A stretch of 64,000 nt of DNA from Pseudoxanthomonas composti (lineage in GTDB: Bacteria; Pseudomonadota; Gammaproteobacteria; Xanthomonadales; Xanthomonadaceae): assembly GCF_004122095.1 (NCBI RefSeq), contig NZ_SAWZ01000001.1, positions 496,001 to 560,000 of the forward strand, read 5' to 3'. The stretch's first letter is position 1, and each line of letters opens with the position of its first letter. Made by a program: the position numbers and the translations under genes. This document shows positions 36,259 through 49,300 of this stretch, piece by piece. The notes under the pieces are model-generated. The model was not told the DNA's origin. It saw only the letters and a list, made by a program, of their open reading frames with translations, and ran no database searches.

Positions 36259-36398
36259 ATCGGAGGCCCAACCGGATGGATTTTATGTTTTTAAAGAGCT
36301 TCTACTCATGCCACGCCTGCAGAGAAAATCTCTCGATAACCACCGCTAAGAATCAGAGACAAATTTCTTCTGAATAAACACCATCCCTACTCCCCCCC
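36259..36398. other. Junction between the immunity gene and the cdiA fragment
   Basis: This AT-rich spacer holds the breakpoint where the truncated cdiA sequence begins (about 36265-36275). It contains an in-frame TAA for the fragment and no promoter that I could identify. The small stem AGAGAAAATCTCT is noted at 36321-36333 without interpretation. Confidence 0.45.
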
Positions 36399-37301
36399 TT
36401 ATGCCAACATAGGCTCGCTCCATCGCGAGAAATCGAACTCCCCGGGCAATCGGCGCAAGACATGAGCGCAGTAGCGGTCAATTGCATCTCCAGGGTCGCG
36501 CAGCACCCGGATGTCATTGATGTCGCCACGATGAATGTGATAGACGACCTGATCCCGGCGAGTCGAGCATACAAAGAATTGATCGCCTACAGGCCCTCCT
36601 ACGCCGGCAGGACGAGTATCGAGAAAACACCGAAACTTGTATCTTCTTATGCCGTAACGACCCTTCGGCTCAACCACCGTATCCGGAAAGAGATCGACAA
36701 TCTTCGGAAGGAATTTCTTCTTCGCACCCTTGCCCAACGTATCCAGATAATTATCCGCGTCCAACCACATGGAGGAAGGATGGCCAATCAAACATCGATT
36801 GATCAAAGGCCCCTGAAATGGCTCACCTGGCATACGCCACCCCGCGGTACGCCATAACCACGATTTTGCCAACGCATCTGGAAGGCTCAACAAGGAACCA
36901 AATGAGTCATCGCCTTCTTCATAGGTAGAACCAGGAAAATTTGCCTGCACTTGAACCATTCGACCGCTGGCGTCAAAAAACAGGATAGGCCTGACCATAG
37001 GCGGACCACCTGGATTCATAAGATCCTTAATTAGGACAATACCAAGAAGAAGCTCTCCTGCCGCCTCATTGAATGCCGAAAATGAGTAAGGCTGCAGAAT
37101 TTCGAGAGGACCAATAACCCAACTCTTCCCTCTCGACAATAGCCCTTCATAATCATAATTACTTTTCATTCCATTGTATCCAGGCTCCATCACGGATCGA
37201 TAGGTGCCTGGCACATCTTCATAACACCCATAGATGCCCCCATCCATTCGAGCAAGATACTGGTCCGTTGACACCCCAAAGTTTTCATAAAAATCAACCA
37301 T
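36399..37301 (-). CDS. cdiI: Probable CdiI immunity protein (300 aa)
   Basis: This soluble acidic protein of unrecognised family is encoded immediately after cdiA. The ATG at 37301 has GGAG seven bases upstream. The frame continues back to a GTG at 37331 that overlaps the cdiA stop. Position in the order cdiB-cdiA-cdiI marks it as the immunity gene for the HNH-type toxin of the preceding CdiA. At 300 residues it is longer than most CdiI proteins (usually 80-180), so it may be a multi-domain immunity protein or may have a different role. Composition is AT-richer than cdiA's 5' region, consistent with transfer as a cassette with the toxin end. Confidence 0.65.
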   Translation of the reverse strand: MVDFYENFGVSTDQYLARMDGGIYGCYEDVPGTYRSVMEPGYNGMKSNYDYEGLLSRGKSWVIGPLEILQPYSFSAFNEAAGELLLGIVLIKDLMNPGGPPMVRPILFFDASGRMVQVQANFPGSTYEEGDDSFGSLLSLPDALAKSWLWRTAGWRMPGEPFQGPLINRCLIGHPSSMWLDADNYLDTLGKGAKKKFLPKIVDLFPDTVVEPKGRYGIRRYKFRCFLDTRPAGVGGPVGDQFFVCSTRRDQVVYHIHRGDINDIRVLRDPGDAIDRYCAHVLRRLPGEFDFSRWSEPMLA

Positions 37302-37317
37302 CGCGACTCCACTCTCA

Positions 37318-40300
37318 TCAATTTGATTCACGGTAGGCCTTTACGGCTTCCTCAACCTTCCCCCTAAATTTATCTTGCACCCCTTCCAAATAATTCTTGT
37401 ATTCAGCACTTACAGGCTTCCCATTCCAAGTCATCCATCCATCACCAACCCCTTCGACCTTGCATCCCTTGGAGCAGTTTGCCGAAGCGATCACGGGCTG
37501 CAGATTGGCCGGATCATTCAAAAGCTCCTTTTGAACAGTGACTGGCAACTCATCAAATCCGTCAATCTTCTTGATGGCATCTTGCGGAAGAATGTGATCG
37601 ACATGCACCTTAGCCGTGGACGGCACAACTTCCTTGGCTCCGGTCAATGGATTGACCCACGTCAGCTCGTTCCTGGCGTTCACCCAAGTATCGCTGACGA
37701 CCCTTCCATTTAGCCAAATCGTGTCTTCGGCGGCCTTGGCTAAAGGACGAAGTACGCCGACCGTCTTGCCAACTACGGTCGGCAACGCAGCCAACGCCAC
37801 ATCCGTGCTAGCTCCTTGGGTATCGCCTTGCACCACCTTACGTACGACACCGGCCGCCATACCGACATCGCCGCTGAACGTCTCCAATACCGCAATGCCA
37901 TCGGAACCACGTATCGCTGACGCCCAAGTCAACAGCTCGCCTTGGTACATCTGCTGCAAGGAGTTCTTGGTAACTCCCGAAGCTCCAAGGACGTTGTAGA
38001 CCTGTTGGAACTGCTTGGTGGTGTTGGCCAGCAGATTGCCGTACTGGGGGAAGCTGCCGTATTCCGCGTCAGTAGCTCTAAAAGCCTGCCCCCAGCTATA
38101 GCTATTCTCGTTGGTGTTCAGGAACGCCAGTGCTTCGGTATCGATCTTCTCTATGCCGACCTGCTTGGCGAGCACGGCATCAACCTGCGCCGCCGCCTCC
38201 AGGGTCAAGCGGTACTTCGCCTCATCAACACTGATGCCTTGCTGCTGTGCGAACGACTCTGCGTTCTGGTTGATCCAAGTGACTTCATCTGGATGAAGCT
38301 GGCGGTTGTACTGGTCGCCCGCCAGCGCCGTGCCGGCGCCTGTGCCGCCGCCCAGCGCGGTTCCCAAGGCCGCACTGCCCAGCTCCATCAGGCTGCCGAA
38401 GGCTGGGTCCTGAGGCGACATGCCTTGCGCGACCAGGTAATCCGCCATCGCCTGTTTGGCAGCCTCGGCCACCATCGCGCCCGCCGCACCAGCCAAGGCA
38501 TCCGACCCGCCCAGCGCGGCGACCGCGGCCCCGGTCAGCCCGTGCAGCAGTGTCTTGTTGGTACCACTTTCACTCCAGCTGTTCAGCCTTGCCAATGCAT
38601 CAGCCTCGGCTGCCGCATCGCCGTTGGCTTGTGCTGTGGCGAAGTCTTCCAGCGCACGCTGCTGCATCTGTGCGGCCAGGTCCCCTGCCGCCCGGAACCA
38701 CACCTGCCCGGCCACTTGGCCCAACTCGGCACGCTCCTGCAGCTTGTCCAGGTTGATTTCCTTGACCCCGTTGCCATCCAGCGTAGTGGCGGTACGCGTC
38801 AGCCCATCCAGTGCTGTGGTGTCGCCGTTGCGCACCACCACCGTGCCAGCGGCGATATCGCTCGTGGTCGTGCTGCTGGCGCTGTCCTTGGACCCGCCCA
38901 GCGCGCTGAGCCCGGCAGCCGCGGCCGAGGCGGCCATGCCGCCGCCAGTGCTCGCACTGACCCCCACGCTGCTGGTCTTGGCCTTGGCCTCGTTCTGCAG
39001 GTCCTCCACCGTCAGGCTGCCGGTGGACAGGTGGTTGAGTGCCGCATCTGCGCTGCTGGCGATCGCCGCGCCCACCAGGTGCGTGTTCCCGCCGACGTTG
39101 ATGTCGAAGCCACCGGCGCCGGCCTGGATGCCGCTCTGCTCGGCCACGCTGGTGTAGCTACTTTCGACCTTCTGCTGGCTGTAGCTGCCGCCGCTGCCCG
39201 AACCGGTCGCCAGCGTCAGGCTCGCCTGCTGCTGCTTGCTCTTGTACTCGCTGTTGTCCTGCTCGCTCTTGATCAGCAGGTTGCCGCCGATATCGGCCAC
39301 CACCCGGTTACCCAAGGCCTGCGCGCCCTGGATCGTGGTGTCGTTGCCGCTGACCAGCGTCAACGTATCCGCCGCGCTCACCACGCTCTCAGCATGCAGA
39401 TCACTATTGCCCTTGGCCTGGCCCTTGCCGGCACTGACGGACAGGTAATAGCCGGTCGTGGCGCCCACGCTGACGCCGATCTCGCCGCCGGCGTTCTTGT
39501 TCTCCGACTTGCTGGTGTTGCTCTCCTGATTGCTCAGCAGGCTCAGGTTCCGCGCCGCCGCCAAGGCGACGTTTTGGCCTGCAATCTGGCTGCCGATGAC
39601 GCTCAGATCGCCGCCGGTGGCGGCGATGGTCACATCGCCATCGCTCAGGATCCGACTGCCGCCGGTGCTCTCCTCGTGCGTCACCGTCTTGCTCGACGAA
39701 CTGCTGGCGCCGATGCCGAGGCGCAGGCTTACACCGGCCGCGTTGGCCGCGCCCTGGTTGCCATCGGCAAGGGCGCTCGTGCCATCCTGCGCGACGTTCC
39801 CGGCTACGGCCTGGCCCTGGTAGCCGGCCATGCCGTTGTTGAACAGCCCGGCGGCATCGCCCGCCGCGTATGCCGCCCTGGCCGCATACAACGCCTTGAG
39901 CCGGTCGTCCTCCACCTCGCTGCCTCGCTTGACCGCGCCGTAGGCTGCCTGGGCGGCATCCACCACGCCACCCGTCAGTCCCAGCGTGATGCCGGCGCTC
40001 TGCTGCTTGGAGGTCTGGACCGTATCGATGCGGTTCTCCGCCGCCGCGATGGTGACTTCCTTGCCGACGATGGTCGTCCCGCCGGCACTGAGCACATCGC
40101 TGCCGGTGATGTTCACCGCATTGCCGGCCGTCAGCGTGACCAACCCGTCCGTGCTGCCCACCACGCTGCCGCTGTGGCTGACTTCGGTCGCATCAAGCGT
40201 ATCGGTCTTCTTGGTCACGCCCAGGTTGACGCTGAAGCCACCGCCGCCGTACAGACCAGACTTCTTGACGGTCCTGTCGTGCTCCTCGCTGTGCGTGTTC

Positions 40301-43300
40301 TGCGCCGTCTCGAGTTTCAGGTCGTTGCCGGCTGCCAGCAGGACATCGCCGGTTCCCACGATCTGGGCGCCCTGGGACAACAGGTCATTGCCGGCGGCGA
40401 CGGTAACGCTTTCGCCACTCAGGGTGCTGGCCACCGCCACGCTGTCATGCCATTCGTCGTGGGTGGTGGTGGTCTTGCTGGAGAAGGTGCCCTTCTTCTT
40501 TTTGGCCATGTCCTGCACGGCGTCGTGCTGTTCCTGCGCCGAGAGCAGGTTCACATCGTTGCCGGCCGACAGGGCGATGCCGCCGTTGGTGCTACTGACC
40601 GTGGCCGCGGTCAGGGTGGCGTCGTGACCTGCCTGCAGGACGATGTCGCTGCCAGCCTGGAAGCTGGTGCCGTGTACGGTCTGGTCCGAGGTCTGCGTCA
40701 CCTGCTTGAAGCGCTTGCGCGTCTCGGTGGTGCTGCTGGTGTCGGTGGTGGTCAGGGCGGTGACGTTGAGGTCGTTGCCGGCCACCACGGTCATACCCTG
40801 CCCGGCCTGGAGCTGGGCCGCCACCAGGTTCACGTCGTTGCCCGCGGCCAGCACCAGGTTGCCGCCGGCGTTGAGGGCCTGCACGTCCAGCGACTGGCGC
40901 GTGGTGGTGGTGGTCACCTGGGTCTTGCCCTGGCGACTGCGATCGACCACGGTGCTGCCGGGCTCGAGGACCGATTCCACCGTCAGGTCGCGCGCGGCCG
41001 TGGCCACCAGGTCGCCACCGGCGCTGACTTCCACCTGCCGCAGCAGCAGGTCCTTGCCCGAGCTCAGCTGCAGGTCCTCTGCCGCGCTCACGCGGGTGCG
41101 CGTGCCGCTGCCGTCCTGGGACAGGGACAGCGTGCCGCCGGCCATCAGGGCGGCGCTCCCGCCGGCCTCCACCGCCACGCCGCGCAGTTGCAGGTCGTTG
41201 CCTGCCTGCAGCTGCAGGTTGCCGCCGGCCTGGATCGATGTCGCCTCGCCACCGCGGATGAGTCCGGCGTCTTCGCGCAGCGCGCCGGGCTGGGCCAGCA
41301 GGCTGCCGCCGGCGGCCAGCAGGGCGTTGCCGCCCGCGGCCACCTTGGTGCCCGACAGCGACAGGTCGCCTCCGGCCAGCAGTGCCAGGCTGTTGCCGGC
41401 GCTGATCGCGCCCAGCGTGCTGTGTGCGCCGATGCCGGCCAGGGCCTCGCTGCGCAGCGCGTTGCCCGCACTCAGCGCCACGTCCTGGCCCTGGATCTGG
41501 CCACCCAGGTTGAGCAGGTCATCGCGTGCCTGCAGGACCACCGCGTCGCTACCGGCGATGCGCCCCTGGTTGAGCAGGCTGCCGGCCGTGGCGAGCACGT
41601 CGGTGCCGGTGATGGCGCCCTGGTTGGTCAGGGTGCCGGTGGCGTTCAAGTCCACGGTGCCACCGGCGATCAGCGCCCCGTCGCTGCGCAACTGCAGCGA
41701 GGACGAGGCCAGGTACACCACGGGCACCAGCACCTTCTGGCCGGCGTATTCATGCTCGACCATCCACACGATGTCCTCGGTCAGCGCCGCCACCTGCGCC
41801 GCGCTCAGGCCCACGCCCACGCTCAGCTGCAACGCGTTGGACGCGGCCACGCCCGATTCCAGCAGCGCTCGGTACTGCGCCACCCCGTCCTCGTAGTTGC
41901 CCAGGTAGCGCCGGCCGGTCAGGTCGGTGATCTGGTCCAGCACCAGGCGCTGCTCGTAGAAGCCATCCCCCAGGCGCTTCATGTCCGCTTCCGGGTCCAC
42001 GCCCAGCTTGTCCAGCAGGTAGTCGCTGCTGATGAAGTTGTCGTAGTTGACGAAGCGCGGATCGGTCTCGATCAGGTACCGTCGCACCGGGCCGCCGCCG
42101 CGATAGGCGTTGATGCCGCCCAGTGCGCCGGCCGCGCGGCCAAGTGCCGCGGTCGTGGCGCCATCGATGCTGGCCAGGCGGTAGAGCCCGCCCGGCGCGG
42201 TCATCCGTACGTAGTCGGGCACGTTAACCGTGCCGTCCAGCAGCACCGTTTGCGTCTGCCCCTCGACTGCCGCGGGCGCCACGGTGGAACTGCTCACGCC
42301 CGTGGCCGCGCCGACGCTGGTGGCCACAGGACCGGCCGACTGCAGGCCATTGTCCACACGCGCCGGACCGCTCGCCGCATTCGCACGGCCCTGCACGGAC
42401 TGACCTGAAGCGCCGTTGGCGCGCTCCACGCCGCGCTGCGACGGTGCGCCGATACCGCCGCTGCCGGCGAGTTGTGCACCGCTGATCGCCCGGCCGTCCA
42501 GACTGACCGCGCCATTGGAGATGTTGGCGCCATTGATCGCCACTCCCTGGCCACCGGTCATGTTGGCGGCAAGGGCGATGTAGCTGTTGTCCAGGATCCC
42601 GGAGTTGTACTCCTCTACCTGTACGCTGTAAGTGCAGCCGTCCGCTCGATAGCCGCGTGCGCAATCGCCATCCTCCAGAACGGCCACCTGCGCGACGTCG
42701 GCGTATCGAGTCCGTTGGCTCAGTGCTAGAGCGTTGTTGCTTACGACTTCTTGCCCGCTGATCAGAGCATCGCTAAGACCATTCGTGCCGGCACGATTGA
42801 GCGAGAGCACACCAGCGGCGGCAATCGTCGATGCATTGTTGTCTACGCTGCCGGACAGGGAGATGTTATTTCCAGCGGCGAGGCGTCCTTCGGCGCTGGC
42901 CGAGATCAGTTGATCGCGGCTGATGACGTCATACGTTCGCGTCTCCTCCAGAATGATTCTGTCACCGACGTTGGGACCGTTTTGCTCGGGCATTGGTCCC
43001 CCGACGTACAGCACTTCAGGAGGCGTCGTCGCGTTAATTGCTTCGCGCTCAGCTTCAGACAGCGGAGCGGTTTGGGCGTTCACCACCCGCCGCCGGTTAT
43101 TGATCTGATTGGCCGCGATGAGCACGCTGCCATCGGCCTCGATGCTGCCGGAGATGTTGTTCAGCACACCGGTGCGCGCGGTGAGGGTGCCGCCGCCGTC
43201 GCGCGCGGCACCGATGGCGATGTTGCCCAGGCTGAAGATGCGCGCGTCGCGGTTGAGTAGCTGGTCGCGCACCAGCAGGGTCATGTTGCCGGTGCTGCCC

Positions 43301-46300
43301 AACAGCGCCGAGCCGTAGGCGCTGTTGTCGGTCGCCCCGCCCAGGTCGGCGCCGTTGATCAGGGTGCCGGCCTCCACCAGCACGTTGCCGCCGACGAGGT
43401 TGCCGGTGTTGTTGATGGTGCCCGCGCGCAGGCTCAGCGCGGTGTTGCCGGAGACGCTGCCGGCGTTGTCCAGAGTGCCGCCGGTGCCCAGGCGGGTCTC
43501 GTTGGCCAGGATGCTGGCGCCGCCCCGGTTGAAGATATTGCCGGCGCTGATGTCCAGCACACGCGCGGCCTTCAGCGTGGCCTCGTTGGTCAGGTTGCCG
43601 CCCACGCGCAGGAAGAAATCGCCGTTGCTGGACAGGTCGGCGCCGGCACGATGCACGTAGTCGCCATGCAGGGTCAGGTCGAGCAGGTTCTGGGCCAGGA
43701 TGCTGCCGCCGCCATCGAAGCTGCTGGTGGAGATGACCACGTCACCGGCACCGCCGGTGCTACTGCCCGCGCCGATCCGTCCACCGGCGTTGCTCAGCGA
43801 CTGCAGGTCCAAGCGGACGGCTTGCTCGGCCTTGAGCGTGCCGTTGCGGTTATCCACGGTGGCGCCGCCACGCTGCAGCGCGAAGCTGCCGCCTGCGTAG
43901 ACGTTGCCGCCCTGGTTGTCCAGAGCGTTGGTGTTGGCGGTGAGATCGCCACCGGCGACCAGTTGGCCGTTGCTGTTGCCGATGCTGGCCGCGTCGATCA
44001 CCACGCTGCCACGCCCGCCCAGGTTGCCGCTGGCATTGACCAGGCCGCCGCCGGTGACCAGGCGGGTCAGGCCGGTGCCGTTGTTGACGATGTGGCCCTG
44101 GGCGTTGTCGATGGACCCTGCCGAGGCGGTGAGCGTGGTGCCGGCATCGAGCTGGCCGCCGCCGTTGCGCAGCGCGCCGTTCACGGTGAGGTTGAACGCG
44201 CCACCGGCGCCGAAGCGGCCGCCCTGGTGGTTGTCGAACTGGCCGCGCGCGGTGATGTTCAATGCGCCACCGGCCTGCACGCTGCCGCCGGCATTGGCGA
44301 TGTTGGTGGCGATCAGCGTGGCCTCGCCGCTGGCGCCGAGGCTGCCATTGCCGTTGTCCAGCCCCTGGGCCAGCTCGACCCACAGGCCGCCGCCGCTGCC
44401 ATTGCTGGCCACCGCCTGCGCGGTGCCCCCGGCGTTGGTCAGGCTGTCGGCACGCAGGGTCAGCGCGCCGCCGCTGGCCTGCAGCAGGCCGTTGCGGTTG
44501 TCGATGGCGCCGGAGGTGGTCACCGCCAGGTCGCGTGCTGCAATGGAACCTGCCACGTTGGACAGGCTGGTCGCAGCCAGGCCGGCATCGCCGGCGGCGG
44601 CGATGACGCCGTTCTGGTTGTCCAGCGCGCCGCTGGCCGACAGGGTCAATCGGCCCTGGGTCAGCACGCGTCCGCCGGCGTTGCCGAGCGCGCCGCGGCT
44701 GCTGATGTCGAGGGTGCCGGCGCCGGCATGTTCGATCCGGCCCTGGCTGTTGTCCAGGCTGGCCGCGGCCAGGGTGAGGTTGCCGCCGTTGCTGGCGATG
44801 GTGCCGGCGCTGTTGTCGATGCCGCCGTCGAACACCAGCCGGGTATCGCCGCCGCCGGACTGCACCAGGCGGCCACCGGCGTTGTCCAGCGCCGCCGAGT
44901 TCAGCGTCAACTGGTTGGCCTGCAGGCTGCCGCCGGCGTTGTCGAGCGTGCCGCCGGCCGACATGGCCAGCGTGCCGCCGGCGAGCAGGTTGGCGTTGCG
45001 ATGGTCGATCGCGCCGGTGGCGCTCAGCGTGGCGTTGCCGCTTACGCGGGTGGTGCTGCCGGCCAGTTGCAGCTGCTGGCCCGAGGCCTGCAGCGCATGG
45101 CCTGCCAGCAGCGTGCCCGAGGCCTGCATGGTGCGGTCTGCGATCAGCGACAGCGTGCCGCCGCTGCCCAGCTCGCCGTTGGCGGCGATGCCGGCGCCGA
45201 CGGTGCCGGCGATGGCGATGTCGCCGGCGTGCAGGCTGAGGTCACCGGCGGACACGGTCTGCCCGGCGTTGTCGAGATGCGCCGCTTCCAGCGCCACGGC
45301 CTGGCCGCGCACGCTGCCGCGCTGGCGCAGGGTAGCGCCGCTGCCCAGGTCGACCTGCTGGGCATCGAGCGCACCGTCGATGGTCAAATCCCCGCCCGCA
45401 TCGAGCCGCAGCAGGGACGCGGCACTGAGCGTGCCGCTCTGGCTGAGCGCGCCATCGGCCTGGGCGGTGAAGGCGCCGCTGGCGGCCAGCGTGCCAGCCA
45501 GGCGCAGGTCGCCATGGCTGCGCAACGCGACCTCGCCGGACTCGCTCCCCAGCCTGCCGCTGCTGGCCAGGCCGGCCGCGGTCACCTGCAGTGCCTGGCC
45601 GCCGATCAGGTCGCCCTGGTTGTCCACGCTGCCACGCGCGCTCAGCTCTAATCCCTGCGCGCCATAGGCTTGGCCTTGCTGGCTCAGGCTGCCCACGTCC
45701 AGGGCGAGCATGCGCCCTGCCAGCAGCCCGCCAGCGTTGCCGGCCTGCCCGGCCAGCTGCACGCTCAGGTCGCGTTGCGCGGCCAGCATGCCGCGGTTGT
45801 CCAGGCTGGCTGCGTTGACGGACAGGTCGCTGCCTGCATGTAGCTGGGCAGCGTTGTGCAGCGCGGACCCGGCGGCGATATCGATGGTGGTGCCGGCCTG
45901 CAGCGCGCCCGCCAGGGCGATGTCGCCATCGGCCTGCAGGTCCAGCGTGGTGCCGGCTTCGAGCGTGCCGCGGCTGTCGATGGCGCCGGCGTCCAGCGCC
46001 AGCGACTGCGCGGTCTGTATCTGCGCGGCCTGGCCGGTGGCCAGGGTGGCGCCGGCGCCCAGACGAACGCTGGCGGCGCCCAGCTGGCCGTCCAGCTGCA
46101 GGGTGCGCTGGGCCTGCAGATCGGCCGCTTGGATCGCGTGCAGGCTGCCGCCGAACACCGCATCGCGCCCGGCGCTCAGCACCAGTGACTGCGCCGACAG
46201 ACCGCCCGCCTGGTAGAGACTGCCGCCCGCCTGTGCATGCAGCGCACCGGCGGCGGCGACGACGCCTGCAAGGTCGAGGTCCTCGCGGGCCGAAAGCCGG

Positions 46301-49300
46301 ACCGCGCCCGCTTCGCTGCCCAGGCGACCACGGCTGCGCAAGGTCCCGGCATCAACTTCCACATCGCCAACAGCAATCGCCTCGCCGGTGTTGTCGAGCG
46401 TCTGCAGCACCTGCAGCCGCAGGTCCTGCCCGGCCTGCAGGGTGCCGGCATTGGCAAGGCTGCCGGCAAGGTTCGCTTCCAGCGTGCGCTGGGCGGCAAG
46501 GACCGCGCTGACGGCGTTGTCCAGGCCGTCGGCATCGATGCGCAAGTCGCGGCCGGCGATGACCTGGCCGGCGGCGCTCAGTTGGCCATCGCTGCGCAAG
46601 GCCACGTCACCGCCTGCCTGCACAATCCCACCCAGCGTCAGCGCATCGCTGCCGAACAGGCGCAGGTCGCCATTGGCATCCAGGCTGCCTTGGCTGTCGA
46701 GCACGCGTGCGTCGGCCGCGATTGCAGCGCCGCTCTGCAGGACCGAGCCAGCTTCAAGGTGCAGCTGGTCGGCCTGCAGGCTGGCATTGGCCTCGCTGCG
46801 CGCCTGCGCGGCGAAGCTCAGCGCGGCATGCGCGCGCAGGTCGAGTGTGCCCGCCGATTGCAGGGTGCCGCGCGCGACCAGGTCGCGCCCGGCCGACAGC
46901 GACACGCTGCCGCCGCTCAGCGCACCGGCCTGGTGCAGGTCACCGGCCGCGACGGCTCGCAGCGCACCGGCGGCCGCGGCCGATCCGGCAAGCGCAAGAT
47001 CACCGTCGGCGGTCAGTGCCGCATCGCCCGCCTCGCTGCCGATCTGGCCGCTGGTGCGCATCGTGCCGGCGCGCACGGCGAGCGCATCATGCGCGACCAG
47101 GCTGCCGGTGTTCTCCAGCGTCTCCTGCACCTGCACGTCCATGTTGCCGGCGCTGGTGATGCGGCCGTCCTGCCGCAGCGCGTGCGCACGCAGGTCCACA
47201 CCGCCGAGCGCATGGATCTGGCCAGCGTTCTCCAGTGCGCCGAGCACCTGCAGTTGGAGTCCCTCGCCGGCCGAGAGCGTCGCATCGCGAGCCTGGCGCA
47301 TCGCGGCCGCGCTCGCCGACAGCGGGCCGCCGGCCACCACCTGGGCCGCGCTGTCGAGTGCGCCGCCGGCCTGCAGCGCCAGCGCCTCACGCGCCTGCAC
47401 CGTCCCGGCCAGTGTCAGCGCATCGACCGCGGTGGCCTGCAGCGAGCCGCCGGCATCGAGCACGCCGTCGCTGTCCACGCTGGCGCCCTGCAGGACCAGC
47501 GCGCCCAGGCTCTGCAGTTGACCACGCTGGCGCAGCGCCGCATCGGCCTGCACACGCAGGTCGCCGGCTGCCGACACCACCGCACTGCTGTCCAGCGCGC
47601 CGACCGCCTGCAGGTCCATGCCGCCCGCGGTGCTACGCACGCTGCCGCCCAGGACCAGATCACCGCCGCTGCGCGCCGCCAGCGTGGCCGCACTCAGCGA
47701 GCCTTCGAGTCGCGCCTGCTGCTGGGCCTGGATCGAGGCCGCACCGCCTGCAACGGTGTTGCCGCCCAGCGCGAGCGTGTTGACACGTAACGCCAGCGCA
47801 CCGCGCTGGCTGCCAAGGTCGCCACTGGAAGCCAACTGCGCGGTGTCCACGCGTAGGGCATCGGCCGCCACCAGGCTGCCGCGATTGTCCAGCGCATCGC
47901 GCAGCGCCAATGTGGCCGCACCGGCGCTGTAGACCTGTCCGGCGTTGTCCAGGCGCTCGCCGCGCAGGTCCAGCCCCGCGCGGGCGTAAAGCGTGCCGGC
48001 GTTATCGGTGCTGGCGCTGTCCACGGACAAGGCGCCGTTGGCCGACACCATGCCATCTGCGCGGTTATCCAACCGCGCCGTCTGGAGCCGCAGTGCGCCA
48101 CCGGAGATCAGGCTGCCGCGGTTGTCCAGGGCCGAAGCCAGCAGCTGCACGCCGCCCCGGCCCTGGGCCAGGCCAGCCAGGCTGGCCGAACCCGTGCTGC
48201 GGATGTCCAGGGTGTCGGCGGCATCCAGCGTGCCGGACAGCCCCATCCTGCCGGCGTCCAGGGCCAGGCTGGCGCCACTTTGCAGCATGCCCGACAGCGA
48301 CAGCTCCTCCGCCTGCAAGGAAGCATTGCCACCGGCATGGAGCGTGCCGGCACTGCGCAGCAGGCCATCGGCGTTCAGGGCCAGGGTGCCTGCGCTGTAG
48401 ATGTTGCCGTCCACGGCCAGCTCGGCGGCGGCCAGGCGCAGCGCACCGGCGCTGCTGCGACCGGTTTGCAGCAGCGCGCCGGTGGTTGCCGCGTCCAGCG
48501 TGCCCGCGGCGATGGTGTCGCCGCGCAGCGCCATCGACGCGCCGCGCAGGCTGACATCCCCGGTCTGCGAGCCGGCCGTGCCGTCCTGTAACAACGCACC
48601 GGCCGCAGCGACCGCCAGGGCATCGCGCGCCACCGTGGCGCCGTCCAGGCTGACCTGTCCGCTGCTGTCGATCCGCAGATCCCCGGCCTGCGCCGCCAGC
48701 GTGCCCTTGCTGACCACGCCGACCCCGGCCTCGGTAGCGATCAGGCGAATGCGATTGGCATACATGCCACCGAGCTGGGCCACGTCGATGCCGAAGGCCG
48801 GCGCCCCGCCCTCGGTCGCCGGCAAGGCTTCGAGCAGCAGGCCGTCGTAGCTGAAGCGCCCGCCACCGCTCACCCCGTTCAGATCCTGCGCCCACACCGA
48901 GCCGGCCACGCCCAGCTGCCGGGACAGCAGATCCAGTCGATCCACGCCGGATGCATCCAGGCCACGGGCGCCCACCTCCAAGGTGCCGCCGCCCACGTCG
49001 AAGCCGTTGAGCGCGCCATCGGCGCCAAGATGGGGACGGCCGGTGGCCAGGGTCACGCGCGAGGTGTTGAGGAAGCCGCAGCCGTTGCAGCTGATGCCGT
49101 TGGGGTTGGCGATGACCAGCTGCGCCCTGCTGCCGGCGATCTCGACATAGCCATCGAGTCGGCTGCGTGTGGAGCTGACCTCGTTGAGGATCAGCGAGGC
49201 CGGCCCGGCGCCCTTGAGGTTGTCGTTGCCGGCGACGTAGCCGCCCAGCTCGGTCCTGGAGATCTGCGCGCTGTTGTTGAGGATCAGGCCCTGCGTGCCG

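Noticed and set aside
37942-42408. A 1488-codon frame antisense to cdiA on the plus strand
   Set aside because: It is an artefact of the repetitive, GC-rich cdiA codons. It has no ribosome-binding site or domain pattern, and codon composition follows the minus-strand gene.
43651-47790. Further long plus-strand frames inside cdiA
   Set aside because: They are shadows of the alanine/leucine-rich repeats of CdiA, with no start signals.
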